Assembly (NCBI GenBank): GCA_017480145.1 | Contig: JAFVBF010000081.1 | Coordinates: 1 to 38,982 of the forward strand | Direction: 5' to 3' | Length of the DNA: 38,982 nt | Origin: Bacteroidales bacterium | GTDB taxonomy: Bacteria; Bacteroidota; Bacteroidia; Bacteroidales; P3 | Part shown: in pieces, positions 34,519 through 38,982 of the stretch | Position numbering within the stretch: the stretch's first letter is position 1 | Layout of the letters: every line of letters starts with the position of its first letter | Translations under genes and position numbers: made by a program | The notes under the pieces: generated by a model | What the model was told of the DNA's origin: nothing | Seen by the model: only the letters and a program-made list of their open reading frames with translations | Databases searched by the model: none

Positions 34519-35316
34519 TTAGTGAAATAGAACCTTGACAGTCTGCATGGTTCGCAGGCCGAAAAGTCGGCTGGCATTCTCCGAAATCTGAGTGGTGTTG
34601 AGCATCAGGCTGCCAGTGGAAGATACCGTGAGTTGCAAGTCGACTCGTGAGGATGAGGTGGCTCCTGGGGCTCCATTGGGGGCTACCACTTCGTCCAGAA
34701 CACACTCGCGAACAAACATCTTGAACGAACGCCCTTCGCGATGCCGCTCAAACTCATCGTTCGTAATGCCTAAGTAGGCATTGCCGTAGGTGTCGATGTA
34801 GGTGATGTAAACCTTCAGTTGGTCGGGTTCGGAAAGGTAGCCATATGGATTGCTTGGGCGTAGGTGTTCGCATGGCTGCCCTATGGACGACAGCGGAACG
34901 TCGCGGGCAATAAGTGCCGCCACGGGACAGAAAAGGTCGTGAGCCAAAAAAACTCCTGCCGCAGGCAGGGGGTAATCAACGACCGAGACAGCCTGCGTAT
35001 AGTCATCTCCAAAAATCAATGCAGGCAGCCCGTTATCCACCATAATATAGTATTGTCCGCGAGACTCTACCACCACCGTGTTCTCCACCGCACGAGTACC
35101 ACAGGCATCGATGATGTGTATAGTGCCCTGCGGAAAATCGAAGCAGGCATTGCGAACCACGTAGGCCGCCGAAAGCTTATCGGCAACGGGAATGCTGTGC
35201 GTCACATCAACAACACGGACATTAGGGATGGAGGAAAAGAGCCGTCCCTTGACTTTGCCCACATAGAAATCCTGTGTGGACCAATCGGTTGTGAGTGTGA
35301 TGATTGGTGCGTCCAT
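34519..35316 (-). CDS. S-adenosylmethionine hydrolase (SAM hydroxide adenosyltransferase family)
   Basis: The 265-residue protein matches the DUF62 / SAM-hydroxide-adenosyltransferase family, which splits SAM to adenosine and methionine using a water-derived hydroxide. The N-terminal domain has ITLTTDWSTQDFYVGKVKG, VVDVTHSIPV, and IHIIDACGT; the central DNGLPALIFGDD holds the family's xNGxxxxxxxD region; the C-terminal domain has YIDTYGNAYLGITN. It is a single-gene unit with a -7 box 64 bases upstream. The 250 bases downstream, up to the tRNA-Asn promoter, hold no gene. Confidence 0.88.
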   Translation of the reverse strand: MDAPIITLTTDWSTQDFYVGKVKGRLFSSIPNVRVVDVTHSIPVADKLSAAYVVRNACFDFPQGTIHIIDACGTRAVENTVVVESRGQYYIMVDNGLPALIFGDDYTQAVSVVDYPLPAAGVFLAHDLFCPVAALIARDVPLSSIGQPCEHLRPSNPYGYLSEPDQLKVYITYIDTYGNAYLGITNDEFERHREGRSFKMFVRECVLDEVVAPNGAPGATSSSRVDLQLTVSSTGSLMLNTTQISENASRLFGLRTMQTVKVLFH

Positions 35317-35379
35317 GCAGTGCTTACCCGTTCGATTTCAGCCCATTACAATACTTTTGCCGCATTGAAAGAGCATTTG

Positions 35380-35387
35380 CAAAGATA
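35380..35387 (-). promoter_or_regulatory. -7 box for the SAM hydrolase gene
   Basis: CAAAGATA is TATCTTTG on the minus strand, 64 bases before the start codon. Confidence 0.55.
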
Positions 35388-35557
35388 CTATATTTTGTTG
35401 AAAACTTGCTTGCTTTTGTTGAAAAGATTTCGTTTGCAATACCAGACACCCTTAGGACATCGCCCCGAATTACTCCGCAGGGGTCTTTTTTTTTCTAAAA
35501 TTAATAAATCGAATATATTGCTGCAATAAATTTTATCGTTATTATACTAATTTTTAA

Positions 35558-35581
35558 AAATCATCCGCTAATGGATGATTT
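35558..35581. repeat. Perfect 9-bp inverted repeat
   Basis: AAATCATCC and GGATGATTT are separated by six bases. It could be an operator or a hairpin in the leader of the downstream gene. No gene ends here, so a terminator role is unlikely. Confidence 0.55.
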
Positions 35582-35679
35582 ATGATGGTTTATGGAAATG
35601 GCAATGCGAAAAATGCATCTCTGTCCCATGTTGATTGATTGCCCCTGTATGTCCGTTAACCCCAATTCATCTGTAGTGA

Positions 35680-35688
35680 GGGGGGGGG
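35680..35688 (+). repeat. Homopolymeric G9 tract
   Basis: Nine consecutive Gs, 58 bases before the start of the T9SS cargo gene. One added G (or two lost) would join the upstream frame starting at ATG 35592 to the cargo gene's frame without a stop. Confidence 0.85.
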
Positions 35689-35746
35689 TGGCAAAGTATT
35701 AATAATCAGAGTATTACATAATCACAAAGGTCTCTTTTTAGGACTT

Positions 35747-36823
35747 TTGCGCTTTTTTCTGTTATTATTTTTCCCATTCTCCGCACTGACTGCCTTTGCT
35801 CAGGTGGACATGCGTCAGTGGGCGGTACTGTCGGCGGGTAGTACGCATGAGGATGCCTCTGGCAGCATAAGCTATTCCATCGGACAGAGTTTCTATAGTC
35901 ATCATGAGCGGTCGCTCTCTTTGGAAGAGGGTGTGCAGCAGGGCTTTTGCATTCCCACGATAGACACCATACGCTACGAGATATGCCAGGGCGAGCGAGA
36001 CCGCATCCAATCCCTGTTGCCATCAGGCTACAGCCTGCCTGCCACGATAAGCACCGACAACCCGGGGCAGTATAGTTTCATGTTGCGGCTGCTTTCCGAA
36101 GGCGGTTGCGATTCGATACTTTTCTATATGCTCACGGTCTATCCTCACCAAGACACGGATTTGTATGTCCAGTCCTCGGAATGCTATCAGTGGCATGGGA
36201 CCGACCTGACCCTGTCGGGAGACTACGACAGGCAGACAACGACAGTCCACGGATGCGACAGCCTGATGCATCTGCATCTGGTCATCATAGAGCATCTGCC
36301 TCTACCCGTGATATGGAACTACAATAACGAGGTGCTTTTTGTCGGACATAAATACGAGGGCTATTCGTCCGCACATTATGCCGACTATCGGTGGTATCGC
36401 GACGGCGTGCTGATGGTTCAGGACACGGCGGCTGACAAGTTTTTTAATGCCGACGGTTCGCCGTTGTCGGGATGCTACTACTTGGAGGTCCCCACCGATT
36501 CTACAAAGGAAGAATGGGTGGTGTCTAACACCATTTGTATCGGGAAGACGGGTGTTTTGGAGTCCGCTGCCACGGACATGAAGGTGAACCTTTATCCTAA
36601 CCCTGTGGCCAAGGGCAGCGAGGTGCATATCGTGGCCTTGATGGAGGCGGCGCTACTTGAGGGTGCCACACTGCGCTTTTTCGATGTGCAGGGACGAAAC
36701 GTGCTGACACTTCCCGCAAGAACACAGACAGACTTGGTCTGCGACTTCCCCACGGGCATCTATTTCGTCCACCTGACGTTGTCCGACGGACGTCATTCGT
36801 CTCACAAACTTGTCGTAAGATAG
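35747..36823 (+). CDS. Secreted T9SS cargo protein with type A sorting domain; start uncertain (TTG)
   Basis: From TTG at 35747 the product is 358 residues with a good signal peptide (RFFLLLFFPFSALTAFA, cleavage before QVD). The mature start QWAVLSAGSTHEDASGSISYSIGQ ... LEEGVQQGF is a known opening for Bacteroidetes surface proteins. Cys-rich SECYQWHGTDLTLSGDY repeats follow. The C-terminal 75 residues are a type A T9SS sorting domain: VNLYPNPVAKGSEVHI, LRFFDVQGRNVLTLP, DFPTGIYFVHLTLSDGR and KLVVR. It should be secreted and anchored on the cell surface. No in-frame ATG lies between the upstream stop at 35659 and residue 22; the only start codon keeping the signal peptide is TTG. It starts a cluster with the next two genes. 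Confidence 0.8.
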   Translation: MRFFLLLFFPFSALTAFAQVDMRQWAVLSAGSTHEDASGSISYSIGQSFYSHHERSLSLEEGVQQGFCIPTIDTIRYEICQGERDRIQSLLPSGYSLPATISTDNPGQYSFMLRLLSEGGCDSILFYMLTVYPHQDTDLYVQSSECYQWHGTDLTLSGDYDRQTTTVHGCDSLMHLHLVIIEHLPLPVIWNYNNEVLFVGHKYEGYSSAHYADYRWYRDGVLMVQDTAADKFFNADGSPLSGCYYLEVPTDSTKEEWVVSNTICIGKTGVLESAATDMKVNLYPNPVAKGSEVHIVALMEAALLEGATLRFFDVQGRNVLTLPARTQTDLVCDFPTGIYFVHLTLSDGRHSSHKLVVR

Positions 36824-36845
36824 TTTCCAACCCTTTTTTTGACAA

Positions 36846-37739
36846 ATGAAGGCATATTCTTTGATACTGGCCATTGGAGCCTTGTTGCTAACGATTCCCG
36901 AAAGTCGTTCCACCGCTGCGACCCCAGGAGTGCCACGACATGAGATTCACGCCCATTTCCTGCGTTTCGGCATGGGAGCCATGCCCGTAGCTTCTCAGGA
37001 GGCTTATTCCTATGCCACACTCGGCAACTGGTCGGCAGGAATGGGCATTGGCTACACCTACTGGATGACCCGTCACATAGGGCTGTCCACCGGCGCCGAC
37101 ATCGCCTATATGTTTTACAATGAGCGCTACAAGGACATCGCTTCGTCCAGCCAGGGCAGCGTCTTCATCTCCGATGGCACCAACACAACGATGCACTCGG
37201 CCACCATGGCCGTCCATACGAACCAGGCTCATGAGGCGAAAACATTCACCATGATAGAGATCCCCCTGATGCTGTCGTTCAAGGCCCGCCATCTGTATCT
37301 AAATGCGGGTATGGCAGCCGCCACGTCACTGACCTCTTTCGGCTCGTATGCCTATTCGCCGTCAACCTATCAGTTGTCCGAAATAGAGGATCTGGGAATC
37401 CGGCTGGAGGGCATTCCAACCCGCACAATGAATGCCAATGGCGGCAACGGCACCTACACGCCTACAGATGTCAAGCACCCGTTTTTTGCCATGGTGACTG
37501 CTGAAATAGGATGGCTATTCCCCTTCGACGAACGAAACATGGTTTCGATTTCTCTCTACGGTTCGTATGCGCTCAATAGCTTTAAGAGCAATCTGGCCTC
37601 TGCCGAGGTGGTAGATGTCGTCAATGGAACCGCAAGGCGGCTGTCTCTGATGCAGGCCGGCATCGCCAGTGAATATAGGTACTATGCCGCAGGCTTCTGT
37701 ATCGCCTACCATTTTGGATTTGGCAAGTCAACTCGTTGA
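36846..37739 (+). CDS. Outer membrane beta-barrel protein
   Basis: The 297-residue product has a signal peptide (KAYSLILAIGALLLTIPES...) and alternating amphipathic strands with aromatic ends, typical of a small outer membrane barrel: WSAGMGIGYTYWMTRHIGLSTGADIAYMF, FTMIEIPLMLSFKARHLYLNAGMAAA, FAMVTAEIGWLF, NMVSISLYGSYALN and the last strand YYAAGFCIAYHFGFG. The pattern is that of the PorT/OmpW-like barrel group; exact family not fixed. It lies 22 bases after the T9SS cargo gene and is probably cotranscribed with it. Confidence 0.75.
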   Translation: MKAYSLILAIGALLLTIPESRSTAATPGVPRHEIHAHFLRFGMGAMPVASQEAYSYATLGNWSAGMGIGYTYWMTRHIGLSTGADIAYMFYNERYKDIASSSQGSVFISDGTNTTMHSATMAVHTNQAHEAKTFTMIEIPLMLSFKARHLYLNAGMAAATSLTSFGSYAYSPSTYQLSEIEDLGIRLEGIPTRTMNANGGNGTYTPTDVKHPFFAMVTAEIGWLFPFDERNMVSISLYGSYALNSFKSNLASAEVVDVVNGTARRLSLMQAGIASEYRYYAAGFCIAYHFGFGKSTR

Positions 37740-37837
37740 GGGATGCTTTCGCGCCAGCGGTTGCTGCATTTTTAGGATAGGTATGTTGGTCGATAGCAGA
37801 AGATTCTATTGTTGAAAATCAAAAATCAAACATTAAT

Positions 37838-38982
37838 ATGAGACAAAGATTATTCTTTATTGCAATTTTCTTACTGGCTACGTTGTCTGTGTTGGGACAG
37901 GCCCCACAGGCTTTCAGTTTTCAGGCCGTTGTGAGACATGCCAACAATCGCTTGGCAGCCAACGAACCTGTCGGAATACGCATCTCCATAGTTCAGGGAA
38001 CTGTGGATGGCCCTGTGGTTTACGCTGAGGAGCATGCCACGCATACAAATGTCAATGGATTGTTCACCCTGAACATTGGCGAGGGGAGCCATCCAACGGC
38101 CTCATTCGCATCCATCAACTGGTCTGAGGGACCTTATTTTGTAAAGAGCGAGATTGATCCCGAAGGAGGCAACAATTATACATCGGTGCAGGTCAGCCAG
38201 TTGCTCAGTGTCCCGTATGCTCTTCATGCCGGAACTTCCTCCAGCCTGATTGGCCTTTCTGACTCACTCGGGCGGGTTGTAAATCAGATTGCCGACACCG
38301 CGGCTTCTATTCGTGCAGATGCCAAATCGGACAATGTCATATTGCAAGCTGCTTTCAGGGACTCTGTCGCTTTGCTACGGGAATCTTTTGCCGATAGTGT
38401 GTCCTCCCTTCGCGAGGAACAAAACCGGGACGAGCAATCTCTTGCCAGTCTTTATGCCAAAAGCAGGAATGACTCCGTCCTCTTTCAAGCCGCCTTGCAG
38501 GACACAGCCCATGACATCCGCTCTGCGCTTGCCGCCCAAACTGCAGAACTGAACACTCAGATAAACGCTAAGGCTGACACAACAGCCTTGCAGGACACCG
38601 CACGAGACATACGCACCGCGCTTGCCGCCCAAACCGCAGAACTGAACACCCAGATAAACGGTAAGGCAGACACCACAGCATTACAGGACACCGCACGAGA
38701 CATACGCACCACGCTTGCCGCCCAAGCCTCAGAACTGAACACCAAGATAAACGGTAAGGCCGACACCACAGCCTTACAGGACACTGCACGGGACATCCGA
38801 ACCGCGCTTGCTGCCCATGTCGCAGAACTGAACACCAAGATAAACGGTAAGGCCGACATAACAGCCTTACAGGACACCGCACGGGACATCCGCTCTGCAC
38901 TTGCCGCTCATGTCGCAGAACTGAACACCAAGATTAACGGTAAGGCCGACACCACAGCCTTACAGGACACTGCACGGGACAT
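37838..38982 (+). CDS. Secreted coiled-coil stalk protein with 31-residue repeats (3' partial)
   Basis: The frame opens at ATG 37838 and runs off the window after 381 codons. A signal peptide (RLFFIAIFLLATLSVLG) is followed by a globular N-terminal domain: APQAFSFQAVVRHANNRLAANEPVGIRISI, VYAEEHATHTNVNGLFTLNIGEG, GPYFVKSEIDPEGG and QLLSVPYALHAG. I recall this domain at the start of many Bacteroidetes surface and fibre-like proteins. From about residue 125 it is a long coiled coil, and from residue 217 it is built of 31-residue repeats (ALQDTARDIRTALAAxxAELNTKINGKAD). The missing end may carry an adhesin or a chaperone domain; that is a guess. It lies 98 bases after the barrel gene. Confidence 0.8.
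   Translation, partial: MRQRLFFIAIFLLATLSVLGQAPQAFSFQAVVRHANNRLAANEPVGIRISIVQGTVDGPVVYAEEHATHTNVNGLFTLNIGEGSHPTASFASINWSEGPYFVKSEIDPEGGNNYTSVQVSQLLSVPYALHAGTSSSLIGLSDSLGRVVNQIADTAASIRADAKSDNVILQAAFRDSVALLRESFADSVSSLREEQNRDEQSLASLYAKSRNDSVLFQAALQDTAHDIRSALAAQTAELNTQINAKADTTALQDTARDIRTALAAQTAELNTQINGKADTTALQDTARDIRTTLAAQASELNTKINGKADTTALQDTARDIRTALAAHVAELNTKINGKADITALQDTARDIRSALAAHVAELNTKINGKADTTALQDTARD
38486..38982 (+). repeat. Tandem 93-bp in-frame repeat array
   Basis: Units start at 38486, 38579, 38672, 38765, 38858 and 38951 (the last cut by the window end). The first is the most diverged; later units differ by only a few bases. 93 is a multiple of three, so the reading frame is kept. 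Confidence 0.92.

Larger units (their letters stand above)
35317..35746. other. AT-rich intergenic region with promoters, an inverted repeat and a G9 tract
   Basis: This gap separates the SAM hydrolase gene from the surface-protein cluster. It holds a minus-strand -7 box at 35380-35387, a plus-strand TACTTTTG at 35352-35359, a perfect inverted repeat at 35558-35581, and nine Gs at 35680-35688. An open frame with several ATGs (first at 35592) runs into the G tract and stops at 35702. Confidence 0.7.

Noticed and set aside
35742-35749. GACTTTTG as a promoter -7 box for the T9SS cargo gene
   Set aside because: It has one mismatch, overlaps the TTG start, and would force a start that removes the signal peptide.
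38557-38900. Two open frames on the minus strand across the repeats
   Set aside because: They are produced by a 93-bp unit that leaves several frames open; no start signal or family features.
38486-38982. Direct repeats read as a CRISPR array
   Set aside because: Units are 93 bp, contiguous, in frame and encode a coiled coil; there are no spacers.

Overview
The window reads as a chromosome segment from a member of the Bacteroidota, order Bacteroidales, most like the Prevotella/Bacteroides side of that order. Three things point there. Many genes are preceded by the Bacteroidetes -7 box TAnnTTTG, several with TTTG about 19-20 bases upstream, and classical Shine-Dalgarno sites are mostly absent. 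There are type IX secretion (T9SS) features: a PorE-like periplasmic protein and a secreted protein with a type A C-terminal sorting domain. Many proteins (long PurF, DUF7935, THUMP-like methyltransferase, POT transporter, M49 lipoprotein) look like Bacteroidales forms. Base composition is about 50% GC, except for a visibly AT-richer restriction-modification block.

Layout. 1-600 is the end of a methyltransferase gene. 634-6690 is a promoter-to-terminator unit carrying sufC, sufD, a PorE-like TPR/beta-propeller protein and an MsbA-like ABC exporter. 6721-12614 is all on the minus strand: a GH3 beta-glucosidase lipoprotein, a BsuBI/PstI-type restriction enzyme with its adenine methyltransferase, a CatA-like acetyltransferase and a guanine deaminase. 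A divergent promoter pair near 13950 serves a propeller-type glycosidase lipoprotein (-) and a GT90 glycosyltransferase (+). 15001-17784 (-) is copper and oxidative stress: copA, copZ, rubrerythrin. A tRNA-Ala follows, then an orphan LytTR regulator, a phosphopantetheinyl transferase and tsaC (all -), and a POT peptide transporter (+).

22851-27770 holds an M49-like metallopeptidase lipoprotein, the cysteine pair cysK(+)/cysE(-) converging on one bidirectional terminator, and a secreted EEP-family protein. 28067-31137 (+) carries lepA, a DUF7935 membrane protein and ogt. 31191-34006 (-) is purF-rlmH plus a small unknown gene. A tRNA-Asn and an S-adenosylmethionine hydrolase (both -) follow. 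The right end (35592-38982, +) is a surface-protein cluster: a T9SS cargo protein behind a G9 tract, an outer-membrane beta-barrel, and a coiled-coil stalk protein built of 31-residue repeats that runs off the window.

No single obviously new defence or mobile system is visible. The strongest candidates for follow-up are the CopA ATPase that lacks its nucleotide-binding (N) domain in one unbroken frame, the G9 tract that would put an upstream ATG in frame with the T9SS cargo gene if one base were gained, the sufCD/PorE-like/ABC operon without sufB or sufS, and the growing stalk repeat. All assignments are from reading the sequence; no database searches were run.
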